A stretch of DNA of 64,000 nucleotides from positions 13,144,001 to 13,208,000 of the forward strand of contig CM114271.1 of the NCBI GenBank assembly GCA_050084515.1. The letters are read 5' to 3'. Position 1 is the stretch's first letter. Every line of letters starts with the position of its first letter. Position numbers and translations under genes: made by a program. Shown here one piece after another: positions 11,953-23,500 of the stretch. A model generated the notes under the pieces. That model was not told the origin of the DNA. It saw only the letters and a list, made by a program, of their open reading frames with translations, and made no database searches. This DNA comes from Blasia pusilla (taxonomy: Eukaryota > Marchantiophyta > Marchantiopsida > Blasiales).

Positions 11953-13994
11953 ATGGGATCTTTCCGAAGCTCGATTTCGGTATTTCTCTTGTCGCTCTTC
12001 GTGGCGCCTCTAGCGTGCTCTAAAACAATCACAGTGCAACTCGACTGTCGAATGCTACCTGTGGAGGAATGCGCGTTTGCCGTTGATTCTCATGGAAACA
12101 GATGCGTGCTAGAGCGGTTCTTGGGAAACACCGACTACGTATGCCAGGTATTGTGAGGCTCTTTCCCCCGGTCCAGAGGTAGATGGGAGGACTCTCTCCA
12201 TCTGAGCGTGTACATGGCGGTACGATGTAGCTGCCATTACGAGATACCCCCAAAGCGGTAGTGAGCTCAGTAAACGGCTTGCATCAGAAGGCGATCCGAG
12301 TCCAGAGATGTGACCTGCACTACGTGTGCACGAAAGGCCAAATGCCTGGTAAATGAAAAGTGGTCGCCTGCATCCGCTGAAAATGTGCAGATGTACATGG
12401 AAGGAATCTTATAGGCTAATAACCTCTACATGTACTTCAAATCAAAATAATCCATCCGTTCCGCCCCCTCCCCCCCCCCTTCCACGCAATTCATTCTCTT
12501 GCTAGATGTCGAAGGGATTCGTTGTATTCTTTTGTTGCTCAAGGTCAGGTTCTTAATTACCCCTGCTCCAGCCAGTGATTGCCATTATCTGATCAGTTTT
12601 CTTCCAATAAATAGTTTTGGAGTTCTAGTGTTGAAGCGGATGGAACGTTTAACTGGCTACATGTACTGGTTGGTGTGTTCTGCAGACCTCGGACATTGCG
12701 GTAGGAGACGGCAGTCCGGTTGAATACATCGAGACGGACGAGTGCATCAAAGCTTGTGGTGTTGAGAAGATGACGGTGGGATTCTCGACGGATTTGTTTA
12801 CCTCGATCACCTCCACCAGCAAGTTGTGCTCTATTGAGTGTGAAACGGGATGCGCTAACCTCGTGGACCTGTTCAGCAACATGGTCGCTGGAGAAGGTAT
12901 GTTCCTTCACTTTCTCGGGAATCAAATCCTATCGAAATTTGCTGCACTGCTCTACCATACTTCATTCCCACAGGTATGGGCGCCGGAAGAGTTTCAAGTT
13001 GTCATGCAACCCTTCATTTTCATCTCTATCTCGTGCAATAAGCTGAACGACTCGGGCAACCTCTTTCCAGTCTAAGGAAAGTTAATAAGCCTTTCCACTA
13101 AGATCCGTAGAGCACAGTATAAGTGGGATGGTTTCGAAACTCAACATCAGGTCAGCTACGAATTGAAGTCTCAAATAGGATCGGAAAATTTTGTCTCCAT
13201 TTAGTTGGGTCGTGACAGATAGGAGAATGAACCGTTTCACACTCCTGGTAAGGAGTGTGAAACGGTTCATTTCTCGACTTTCTCACGGAAAGTCATGGTG
13301 GTCCGAGCTGTTAATCTTAGATTATAATCTAGAGGTGATCAATCTTGGATTACAATCTATTTCTCACGAAGGAGATTGACGGAGAGCCTTTTTCACACGG
13401 AACGTTTGAACATGTTTGCTCCCCGATGGGCCCGTTCCCGTGTTCGCGATCAAGTATAAACAGGCAACCCTTGAAACTCTCAAATGAGCTGGATGAGAAA
13501 ATAAGCTCTTTTGAAAATAATAGAAGCCGCGAAAGGTGGGACATGCAACGTTGTAAGCTCCATACAATTCATAATACCTTGCGGTGGAACCATTCCTTGA
13601 CTAGTTTCCTTGGGTTTGCAACTCTTTATTACGCTGAGTATTAGCCACATTAGACTTTGTAAACTAAGCTGTAGTGCAGCACTAGATCTTCTTAAAGTCG
13701 AGATCAAAATTCCGGGAGTTTGATCAAAAAAACGTTTCCCTAGTACTAGTTTCACACTCGCCGCCACGGAGAGATCTAAATCTCGAAATCTAGCAGTTGT
13801 CGTAATGACTACTTAAGATGGTGCGAAGAGCGACGGTTTCTCACCACTTTTTTGATTGACCCGGTGGCCGCATGTTGTCACATTCAGGTGCTACCCTTGC
13901 AGAAAAATGTATCGAGCACAGGCGGAGTTTGTTGACCAGAGTCTCAGATGAAGAGAGTATTGCTCCAACCCCGCAGAGATGGTTCCTTTCGTAG
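11953..13994 (+). CDS. PAR1 family secreted cysteine-rich protein, three exons
   Basis: Exons are 11953-12147, 12686-12896 and 13888-13994 (513 nt, 170 aa plus TAG). All junctions are GT-AG: donors GTATTG and GTATGT, acceptors TGCAG and TTCAG, phases 0 and 1. Residues 1-23 form a signal peptide (hydrophobic VFLLSLFVAPLA). The mature part matches the PAR1 (photoassimilate-responsive 1) family: C32...EECAFAV (C40), RC51VLE, YVC64, then EYIETDEC85 xxxC89, KLC113 xxEC117 xxxC121, LVDLF and AGEG. The third exon was chosen over a nearer acceptor at 12973 because it gives AGEG-A-T-L-x-x-x-C143, aligning with the conserved Leu and Cys after AGEG in the family. It also keeps the usual length (about 170-190 aa). 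The biochemical role of PAR1 proteins is not established. In tobacco the founding member responds to sugar accumulation. The protein is probably secreted and disulphide-bonded. No operon-like partner exists. Confidence 0.88.
13226..13271. repeat. perfect 21-bp hairpin in PAR1 intron 2
   Basis: Arms 13226-13246 and 13251-13271 are exact reverse complements, separated by the 4-nt loop GGTA. The left arm starts AATGAACCG and ends CACACTCCT. It lies inside the second intron of the PAR1 gene. Confidence 0.9.
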
Positions 13995-15422
13995 GTTTAA
14001 TCAGGTTAGTGACATGGGCGTTACAAGTGGTGGACCATTTCCGATGGATACGTTTAAGTCTTACTATTTTAGGAAAAGGAGGTGAAAGATACGGGGTAAT
14101 TTCGAGGTAGCTAGTATATAAAAGTGCTATTTTCTTCTTGCTAAGGTGATCACAAAATTTCTCTAAACGAGATCCTTGTTTGTGGCTGAGCAAGTCATGG
14201 AGGAAAGGTTGTAGTGAAACAGTAGAAAGAAGCAAGAAAGAACTTTAGAGATTTCGATTCGCATTGTATATTGCCGGGTGTCTTTCCGATTATGGTGTAA
14301 GAGCCAATTCGTGCATTCCTTTCCTTTTCACTCCATTTCTTTGTGTCCTTTCCATATCGTTTTCCTTGCATCTATAGAGAGGAGATTATTATTTACTCGT
14401 TAGTAGACAATCTTGTAGCTGCAATGAATATGGCCTCATTGTCCATAAACGAGCAACATACCAATCCGCTGGATAAAAAATCCTATAGTATATGGGTTTT
14501 TGTCATGTAATATCTTTTGTGCTTGTGAATTTTTTTTTAAAGCTTATTACAGGTCTTGAATATGGGAAGGACATGACTTGTGGGATCGGAAAAAAGTGGA
14601 ATTGTGGGTATTGCTATGTAGATGTATCTTCCATGAATAGAAATCTTAGAGTTACGTGGTAAAGTTGTTGATTATGGAGGAGAGGTGTAAAGTTGGGCAA
14701 TTTTTGTTATCGTGCTACTTATATTAATCCATCTTATACCATTGTGCCATCATGTACGCTCGAACAAAATTTTGCATCTGTACTTTTATTAGAAACCCTA
14801 TATGCACAATAAGACAAAATAGTAAGAAACTTGCAATTCTATCCCTTAAATCAAACTTGGTATTTTGAGTGATATAAAGCTGCCTTTCATTGTCCACTCA
14901 ACAATACCATATTTTTTGGAATTCCTCGGTAAAGCTCTAACAAGGAAGCAACCACAAAGGATTTTGTAAAGTCCTTGCTCTTGCAAGCTGAAGGAAAGAG
15001 AAAAGAAAAGGATGAGAGAGGAAAAAGAAAAGTAGATCTTTCGGTGTAGTACCTCACGTCATTCAATCTTAAGGAAGATTTGTCCCCAAATTTGCAAACA
15101 AGGGGATAGGTAATAGACATGCTCTTTTATTAGTTGAAGAGCACTTTTGAGGCATATGGAGAGGAGCAATTTGAAGAGCGAGAAGGAATATTCGAAGGCA
15201 AAGAAGGATGGTAATACTTGAACAAAAACAATAATAGTTTTATCCACAAGATCTTTGCACTTAAGAAGTCGTAAACTCTAGTTCGTTTTGTCTATATTGA
15301 TAATGTTGCTAAGTTATAATATATTCAACTAGATTTGTCAAAAGCCCTAATTTTGACAAGGATCTCTTTAGGCATCTAGGGGGGAAAATTAATATGTAGA
15401 AGAAGACTCTCGTGGTTTGGCA
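13995..15422. other. unassigned region downstream of PAR1
   Basis: No further gene is recognised. The first few hundred bases probably hold the PAR1 3' untranslated region, but I cannot place the poly(A) site. From about 14400 the text becomes AT-rich, like the transposon-rich surroundings. Confidence 0.35.
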
Positions 15423-15677
15423 AGATGCATATTTTTGTGTTCAACTTGAGGGGAAAATGTGTGACAACCATCAAGAATGCCCATTGGTTCATGAGGCATG
15501 AAAAAATTCACTCTCTCTATGGCTACTTTACCTATGAGTGCTTAATTATGAGATGCATATTTTTGTGTTCAACTTGAGGGGAAAATGTTTGACAACCATC
15601 AAGAATGCCCATTGGTCATGAGGCATGAAAAAATTCACTCTCTCTATGGCTACTTTACCTATGAGTGCTTAATTATG
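15423..15677 (+). repeat. recent 128-bp tandem duplication
   Basis: Copies 15423-15550 and 15551-15677 begin AGATGCATATTTTTGTG and end TGCTTAATTATG. They differ by one substitution (GTGTGAC against GTTTGAC) and one deleted T (TTGGTTCATG against TTGGTCATG), so this is a young duplication. Confidence 0.9.
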
Positions 15678-16138
15678 AGTTTGACTCGGATGGGAGGATG
15701 TCACAAATAGCTAAGTCTTGGAATGACATAGAAGTACAAATCTGGGAAGAAGGTCATGATTAGCTATCAAAGAAGGATTAACTTAGTTGTATTAGTAATA
15801 CAGAACCAAGACTAGTTAATTGGAAAGCTAGGGAAGTGGAAAATCATGAGACAAATCTCATTGTGTGGAGCAATTGCAGAGAAAGCTCCCATAGAAAACT
15901 TAAGATAGGAGAAACATTTTAAAAACAATTCTTGAGCTAATAGGGCAGAAAAATAGGCATGGGCTAAGACTAGTCAAGATGTGTATACACATTGAGACAA
16001 ATTTTGGGGGGAAAGGCATGGAATCACAAGCATGAACTAAAGGTGATCCACAACATGCAAAACATCCTTGAGGCTAGTTCATAAATGAGGGTGAGAAACT
16101 TGGTAATCTGGATTAGTCGAGCTGGTCGATATTGCCAA
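15678..16138. other. unassigned spacer
   Basis: AT-rich text without a recognised gene or repeat. Confidence 0.3.
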
Positions 16139-16400
16139 GTGCCATGCGCATATACATTGCTACACAACATGCATCGTTGTCACCATCCATGTATGATTGC
16201 ACACATTTTTAACATTATATACCATACCCACTCATGACATCTACACACATAGAATATTTTCTGCAAAAATATTTCCAACTAATCCAAGTCATAACAAAAC
16301 TCTATTGTCTCGTAGAAGAAGTTTCATCAAAGAAAAAATGAACTCTCGAACTCACTCTCCTTCAGCAAATCCATTCCTTCTCCCCAAACTCTCTCCTTGG
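16139..16400 (-). mobile_element. fragment of a beta LTR
   Basis: The plus-strand text GCGCATATACATTGCTAC followed by ACAACATGCATCG matches the inner end of the beta LTR at 59186-59240. Further right, CATCAAAGAAAAAATGAAC and CTCTCGAACTCACTCTCC align in order with AACAAAGAGAGAATGAGC and TCTCAAGCTCTCTCTC near 59480. The rest of the LTR is not recognised, so this is a minus-strand fragment. Confidence 0.5.
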
Positions 16401-16789
16401 TGATGTGTCGTAGAGTTTGAGCTTTGTAGGTGGAAGTCTTGGGTTGAGTCTCAAAGACTCAATGGGTTGCACATTCTAAAGGTAGTTGAGGAGCCGCCAA
16501 GCCCTAATCAGTTCAAGTCTCCTCGAGTGCGTACTATCTTCCTAAGAAACCTCTTACCCAAGGCTTGACCAATCTCCTAAATTTGCTTGCCTATACCAAA
16601 GCACGTTCATTAATCCCTCAAGATGGGTCCCAAGTGGTTCCTTAGCTCAAATCTAAAACACAGCCAAACACGCATCACTTTTAGTTCCTTATTCATACAC
16701 TTAAGTCTGTAGGGAGGGTGATTGTTCCCCCTATAGGTTCTTCTAGGGTTTCCTATCAAAACCCTACCCTCCATATTTCCCCCCTTGGA

Positions 16790-17070
16790 GCCCGTACCTG
16801 CCTGCCCACAGCCTACCCCCAATCAGCCTTGAGCTGAGCGCTGCCGCCCTCGACCGCACTTTGCCCACCTCAAGCCCGCACATACGCGCTTAGAGCCCCG
16901 ACTGCCCACCCAGGGCTCGTGTGCGCTTCTAGCCTAGCCACGCGTGCTTGCCTTAAGCTTGCCATGCGGGCCATGCAACGAGTACGGTCTCCGTCAGCCC
17001 GGGTCTAGGTGGCGGGCCCGGGTGCGGGCCGGGCATGTCAGAGGACATGTTCGTTTCTGTGCAACCTTGA
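16790..17070. repeat. GC-rich dispersed repeat with CCTTGA end
   Basis: This is a short GC-rich patch (GCGGGCCCGGGTGCGGGCC near 17012) that ends GAGGACATGTTCG then TGTGCAACCTTGA at 17070. That is the same end seen at 5862 and 58915. It abuts the Helitron 3' end that starts at 17071. No gene is supported. Confidence 0.5.
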
Positions 17071-17100
17071 TAGTAGTAAGATGCCCGTGCGATGCACGCG
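17071..17100 (-). mobile_element. Helitron 3' terminus
   Basis: On the minus strand this reads CGCGTGCATCGCACGGGC and then ATCTTACTACTA. The hairpin CGTGC-ATC-GCACG followed about 10 nt later by the terminus is the layout of Helitron 3' ends. The expected CTAG is CTAC here. The same hairpin occurs at 19829, 39014 and (reversed) 52091. Confidence 0.6.
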
Positions 17101-17297
17101 AAAAAAAAATGTTTGAAGAGCTTTTGTTAGTGTTTAGTCAGTGAAGGGAAGGGATTAATGATGCTTCACACAAATTTTATTTCATCCAAGTATTTCTTCA
17201 TACACTACATTTTGTGTGTAGTTACCTTCCTTATTTGAATATTCATCACTTCTAATGGTAATGTGGATAGAACTTTTCTTCCCTACTCTAGATAATG

Positions 17298-18335
17298 CTA
17301 GGTAAAATTGACCATGAGAAAATACGGGAGTAGGAAAGTAAATGCCAACCTTTGACCTTGTGATTTATTAATAGTCATAGCAAAAGCGGGCCGAATAGGG
17401 AATTGAAACCTACATAAATCAAATGGGAAACCATAATCCGATGCAATCGATTGGGATACGTAGAATAAAAACTCGATCTCCAACATTCTTCCTTGTGAGG
17501 ATTTCACCATCTATTCAATGTTGCATAAATCCACAAATCACCAATCTAGTCCCTTTTGCCTATCCATGTGACCCATTCATATTTTGTAAGAGCATCGTTT
17601 GTGTTTGAAGATTGGTGCTTCTATCTTCAAACACAAACGATGAGGAGGTAGTTCAAAAGGCAAGCATGTATTCAAAAATTCAGTTGGATAGATATAACTC
17701 ATCCTCTTATTTGGAATAGAGTCGACGTTAAGATAAACATGCTCTTGTACACAATATGTAATGATTTGGTGAGAAAAAAAATAATATCAGTACAAAAACT
17801 TCCCAAGTACTATATTTGAATAAGAAAATATTTTAAGGTTTAAAAGGATTACCTATCTACGAAATTGAGACATAACAGTTCCATTTATGTCATCAACATC
17901 TCTATTTCTTGGAGTCAAAATAGTTGTATCTCTCAAGAAACCAATGTCATGGAATTGGCCAGGAGAATTGCCATAGATCAAATCAATAAGATCGCATATC
18001 TTATTACTATTAGTAACAAATTTCGAATGGCAATCATATAACGTCTTCTCCCAAATGAGTGTGGAAAGGTGCCCGACCCTCCCCCACTTCCAATAACCAA
18101 TCAAAAAAAGCTTGTATTCAACACGCAAATGACATTCCAACCTTTGAACTTGCATGTTTGTTGTCAACTTCATGACCTTTACATTAGACCAGAAAGATGA
18201 TCCCTTTATGGTGGCTTGGATGATTTTCGACCGATCCATGACGAACTACATGCAACACTTGACGAAAGTCACCACCAAATACCATAAGTTTTCTGCCAAA
18301 TGGTAAGTGCCGTAGTGCATCAGAAACAACTCCCA
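17298..18335 (-). pseudogene. Helitron PIF1-like helicase, C-terminal part, broken
   Basis: Reading leftward from 18335: a Walker-B-side segment FGRKLMVFGGDFRQVLHVV, then after a frame change SSFWSNVKVMKLTTNMQ (like the helicase LWxxxxxLxLxxNMR motif) and ILTPRNRDVDDING. A gap follows, then YPTEFLN and LPPHRLCLKIEAPI. After further frame changes come AKGTRLVICGF and finally RFQFPIRPAFAMTINKSQGQ, the helicase motif VI region of plant Helitrons. The Rep endonuclease half is not seen. The frames are broken by stops and by a 14-nt templated insertion at about 17624-17637. The Helitron 3' end sits 200 bp downstream, so this is the remnant of an autonomous-type Helitron in minus orientation. Its 5' end was not located. 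Confidence 0.85.
17593..17642. repeat. 20-bp palindrome inside the helicase pseudogene
   Basis: Arms 17593-17612 and 17623-17642 are exact reverse complements around a 10-nt loop. On the coding (minus) strand the second-read arm interrupts the expected run from EAPI to MLLxN. Removing 14 nt would restore the family order, so the palindrome arose by a templated insertion. Confidence 0.85.
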
Positions 18336-19639
18336 TAATTTATTTACATATATATATAAGTCGTATGTAAGGGATCGATGCATGTAGAAGGAAGAATCCC
18401 TCCAAAAAAAGGTCAAATTGGACATACAAGCTCTTAATCTTTTTGGTTCATGGCTTTGTCTTTTCGAGCGTTTTCACGCTCATTGTCATATATTTTATAA
18501 CCAAAAATTCTTCTCTTGAAAAAAATTGTAGCATACTATGTTTCTATTAATTGGCATAACTTTTCTACGACATGTAATGTCTAAGTTGTCTTGATCAATT
18601 CCAAATCACACCCATGGAACAAGGATCCATCTTCGCTCATTCGCTTTGATGCTAATATCACGAAGCATTAAGACTATTATGACAAGAGAAAGTGGTGCAA
18701 GGTTTCAAAAGGAAGATGGTGACACATCTCCCATAATCCTAATTATTTTTAAAGTGGTGAATACTGAATTAGGCTTTTCTTTTAGTTTTCACAAAAATCA
18801 TATGGGTATACTCTTTATCTCTTAAGGGGATGAAAGTTTTTCTTTGGCCCATAGAGTAGATATTATGTTGTCCAAATGAATTTATTCCTTCAAGTCTAAG
18901 TTGGAGTGAGTCACTTGGGAAATCAGTATGTGGCCTGGTTTTTTTAGAAAGTAGGTTGATGGAGAGGGAAATTAATACAAAACTAGATAGAAACTACTAA
19001 TACGGAGTGGAGAGAGTCCGAATGACATTCAATTCCGCTCACATCTCGATTCAATCCTTTGGCTAAGCAAGTTTAAGGGGATAACTTGCATTTTGCACTT
19101 TTTGTAGTTTGAATGGAGTTAGCACCAAGAGATGAACAAAAAACATGGGAGTAGGAGAATAGTATAATAAGGCCTAGTAGTAGGGTTTCTGACTATAGAG
19201 AAAGTTAAAGGTAGTTTTCTAGAAACCCTTGTGATTTAGCAATCGTATTTCTTTTGCTCTTCGTGATTGGGCTAGAGCATGTAATACACGAAGTCAATAA
19301 GTATTTCCTTTGTGCTTCTAAATTAGGTTTGCAAGGAAAAGACACCTTAATGTGTGTCGCCTCAAGTTTTCAATACATTGTATATAACAACACATGACAT
19401 TTTTCATTCCCAAAAATAGACATTCATTTTGAGGCGCACACAATATTCTAGATTATAATTTCCATATATAGAAACATGAACCAAATTTATATCTCGCTTG
19501 GAACATATAAATAACCAAAGGAATTTAAAGTCAAAGACAATGAATATGAGAAGAGTGTGCAATGCCTTAAAATTTTCTTTATTGTACATGATAGTAAATT
19601 GAAATCTACTTAATATTATCAATGAAAAGTATTGAGAAA
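18336..19639. other. unassigned, probably Helitron interior
   Basis: No coding match is recognised between the helicase remnant and the Helitron-like repeat. It may be the upstream part of the minus-strand Helitron, but no 5' terminus (TC at an A/T junction in minus orientation) could be fixed. Confidence 0.3.
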
Positions 19640-19850
19640 TCTATATTATTATGGGAGAGAGCCTTCTTGATTTGCAAACACTTCTCTGCTTGATACGTGG
19701 CAAATGGGCAACAAGAAAATATTTCCCATACTACGGGCACCATGAAAAAAATTGAATTTATGTGCAGCATCATTAATCTCTTCTGTTCACCGTCTTTACA
19801 CTAGGTCTTAAAACACTTTTTTATTTTGCGTGCATCGCACGGGCACCTTA
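19640..19850 (+). mobile_element. short Helitron-like unit 1, left of the CACTA insertion
   Basis: It starts after an A with TCTATATTATTATGGGAGAG and ends with the hairpin GCGTGCATCGCACGGGC followed by ACCTTA. It shares its body words (CTTCTTGAT, GCAAACAC, CTCTGCTTGA, CATCATTAATCTCTTC) with the unit at 39039-39255. The CACTA element follows immediately, and TTA at 19848-19850 is the left copy of its target duplication. Confidence 0.75.
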
Positions 19851-20080
19851 CACTAGAAGAAAAATGTCACTTTTATGAATGTAGACCTAATGACTACATG
19901 TTTTAATATGACTCGATTGTGAGTGAACTAGTCATGATATGCACTATTAGTCAAAAGTAGTCGTTTGTCTAATCATATTTAGTCATAATAAAGTTTTCTA
20001 AGTCTCTCTAAAAAATGACTAGAAACTTTGAGTCACAAAATAATGTTATGACAACAGAAGTTCCACGTGGACAAGACCAA
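19851..20080 (+). repeat. CACTA left terminal and subterminal repeats
   Basis: This holds the left inverted repeat (19851 to about 19885) and a short subterminal field with TGACT, AGTCA or AGTCAT words in both orientations. Such motifs are the binding sites of the DNA-binding transposon protein in En/Spm elements. The field is much shorter than the one at the right end. Confidence 0.7.
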
Positions 20081-20330
20081 AGTCTTATGAACTTGGCGCC
20101 AGAATGTAAGTGGTGAATCTCGGGAAGAGAGAAGTAGGCATCAGGGTACGTAGGCGCGCGTTGCAGCAAACTGAACTCCTTGTGTGGCCGGTTTTGTGTG
20201 TGGTCGGGTGAAGGGTTTCATCTATCTTTAAGGTGTGTGAAGATACGGATTGCGAAAGAAGATTGAGGAAGGGAAAGAGAGTGAGTGAAGGCGTGAAGAG
20301 GAAGGAGAACACAAGCTTGTAGGAGGCTGG

Positions 20331-20491
<161 letters not shown>

Positions 20492-20514
20492 TGTTCATAG
20501 ATCCCGTGTCCTAG

Positions 20515-23500
20515 TTAGATAGTGCTTGAGACTAGGAAGGATGTAGAGAGAGGGTTTACACAATCTCCAACATCTACTTTACCTGATTGGGATACTGAAT
20601 GTGTTGAACAATTTTGATGGATCAGCAATATGAGTATTTGTTCTTGTGTAGGAATATCAAGTAGTGTTATTGGTATGTTTGTTGTGAATTTAGTGCAGGG
20701 TCTTTGTATTGTGAATTTAGTACAAGAGACCAAGGAAAATAGAGGGCATATACCCATTCAATAGTGCTTGTTATAAAGCATCCTAGACACTAGGATCTGG
20801 TTCAACAATTCCTTAAGAATAGGATAAGTACACAGAGAGGAAGAAGTGGAGATGGGTATGTAATGAATCTAGGCTATTGAATGTGTAGAACAGTTCTGGT
20901 GGTAACAACAGAGCAAGATCAACATATGCTTTTGTTTGATGTGGACAAAGTTCTTACAGAAGACCAAGACAGTTTTTTATTTGTTGTGTTCCCATCCTGG
21001 TTTTCTTATGGTTAAAGGGTTTATTTTTGGTGCCCCCATCTTAAACTTGAACTTCTGTTAGCTTTATCCCCAGAAGCAAATTTTCAGCTTAGTTTGATTA
21101 TGGTATCCACAAAAATTTTTCATCTTGTTCCCACAGTTCAGGTTTTTGTAGAGGGCCTTGTTCAATCTCTTGAATCTTTGTTCAAAGATGTAGCATGCTT
21201 CTGGTTTTGGTCTTACCAACTTTGCTCTATCAGGATATGCTCATGCTGTGTGTGTTCTGAAATATATGCAAGAGATCAGGAGAAAGAGAGGCTGAACTCA
21301 TAAAGTAGTGTTTGTCATAGTTGGATGTAGCTTGCTTCTGATTTTGTAGGAACCAACTTAGCTATATCAACATATGCTCCTGCTGTGTGTGTTCTGAATT
21401 ATATGCAAGAAATCAAGAGAAAGAGAGGCTGAACTCATAAAGTAGTGTTTGTCATAGTTGGATGTAGCCTGCTTCTGATTTTGCTTAGAAATTAATCTAG
21501 GCTCTAAATATCTTGAACACTTTTGGTGGATTTGTACTCATTTGTTCAGTTAGTGTCACTCAATTGTGCCTATCAGTAAATGTAACTCAACGCCTGTATG
21601 TGTGTTTTGTGTTTTGTGTGTGTGTGCTTCCTCCAGGCTGTTTTGTTGTAAGTGTATACCTATTGCTTTGGTTATGGTATGCAGGATTTTTTTTCCCATT
21701 CAGGTTAAACAATTCAAGTCCTATAGGGAGCTTGGTTGCTTATACAATTACACATTGTTGGTCTAGATAGAGAGGTTGTACTCATTGAGTACTGCATGTT
21801 GTAGCCTTGCGACCATAGACTCCGTATCTCGGGAATACAATGCTTGAGACTTGGATGGTTGTAGAGATAGGTAGAAGTGAAGAAAGTACCATATAAGAGG
21901 AGGGAGACACTATCATATAGTGTGAGTGCTAACCATAAAATCGTAACATGTCGTTGCGGAGCTTCCAAGTATCAACCATAAAGGTCTATACCACCCTATC
22001 TACTTTACCTGATTGGGATTCCCAATAAACAATACTTACCAGTACATAAGCTTAGGGCAATGAATCTAGTTGGGCTACTGTGTATGTTGAACATTTCTGG
22101 TGTTACAAGTTTAGCTTACCAAAGAGAGAAAATGTACTCAATAGTTAATTAGGTAATGCATGTCGTAGCCTTGTGACCTTAGACCTTGCGCCCTGGTTGG
22201 AGAGTGTTGTGACTGGGATGGGAATAGAGAGAGGAAGAATTCATGAATAGAAGCAGGACATTCTCATATAGTGTGAGGGCTGACCATACATCATGTTGGT
22301 GAAGAGCTCTCAAGTCTCAACCAGGAAGCTCTTCACCATCCCATCTACTTGTCTTGGTTGGGATCCCCAACAAATATTGCTTACCAGTGCAACAACTTTG
22401 GTCAATGAATCTAGGCTACTAAATGTGTTGAATATTTTTGGGTGTTACCAGCTTACCAGAGACTGTACTCATTAAGTAGTGCATGTCGTAGCCTTGCGAC
22501 CATAGACCATGCGCCTTGGTTGGACATGAGAGAGATTACTCCTCAAGTAATAAGAACCATATACTTCAATTGATTGGGATTCCCTAGAAACATTACTTAC
22601 TAGTGCAACAACTTTGGGCAATGAATCTAGGCTAGTGAATATGTTGAAAAATTCAGGCATTACTAGCTTAGCAATATCATCATAAGCTCTTGGTCTGTGT
22701 CTTGTTAACTTTGTAATCAGTTATTTTGTTCTACAAGATTGGGATATAGCGTAAAGGCAGAGAGCTCAATGATTTTCATGGCTTTCTCGGTGTTGTTCAG
22801 CTGTATCAATTTGCTGACTGCTTTGATTATGGTTTCCACAAATGCTTTATCATTTTCTTCTCTAATACATGCCATGTAGGGTTGGCTCACATTACTCACC
22901 ATAGTAGAATATTTGGGCAATGAATGTTGGAAACAGATATTCCGTGCCAAACTATTTAGTTATTAGCAACTTAGAATGAGAATCATATGCTCTTACTCTA
23001 TGTGTTGTCTCTTTGTGCAAGAGACCGCGCAGTGACTAGAGCTTTCATCCCTGTCGTTATAGAAGTCCATAGAGGTTAGGAATTGCCCTGGTCCTAATCT
23101 TGAACTTAAGCTGGATTCCCAAGAAATACTTTCTTGGAAAATAGTCGTTGATTCTTGCTTGTTCAGGATCTAGATCTGTCCACCCCATGTACAAGTCCTG
23201 ATTGGAATCCACATAAGCATTGCTTACCACTGTAGCAACTTTGGGCATTCGATAAAGGATAACAAAATGTGTTGAAAAATATTAGTGTTACCCACTCTGC
23301 AATAGCAAAGTATGGGAGTCCTCTGTGTATTCTGAATTTAGTGGTGCCTGTTGTAGTCTCCGGCCATAGACCTTGGATGGATGGTGCTTGAGACATGGAT
23401 GGACCAAAGACCTCGCACCCTGGTTGGACGGTGCTTGATACTGGGATGGGTGTAGAGAGAGAAACAAGTGAAGAAGATGCCTCTTGAGAGGAGGGATACA

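Noticed and set aside
12972-13039. Alternative third exon of PAR1 using the CCCACAG acceptor
   Set aside because: It gives MGAGRVSSCHATLHFHLYLVQ-like text ending early and lacks the Leu-x3-Cys that follows AGEG in PAR1 proteins. The exon at 13888 has it.
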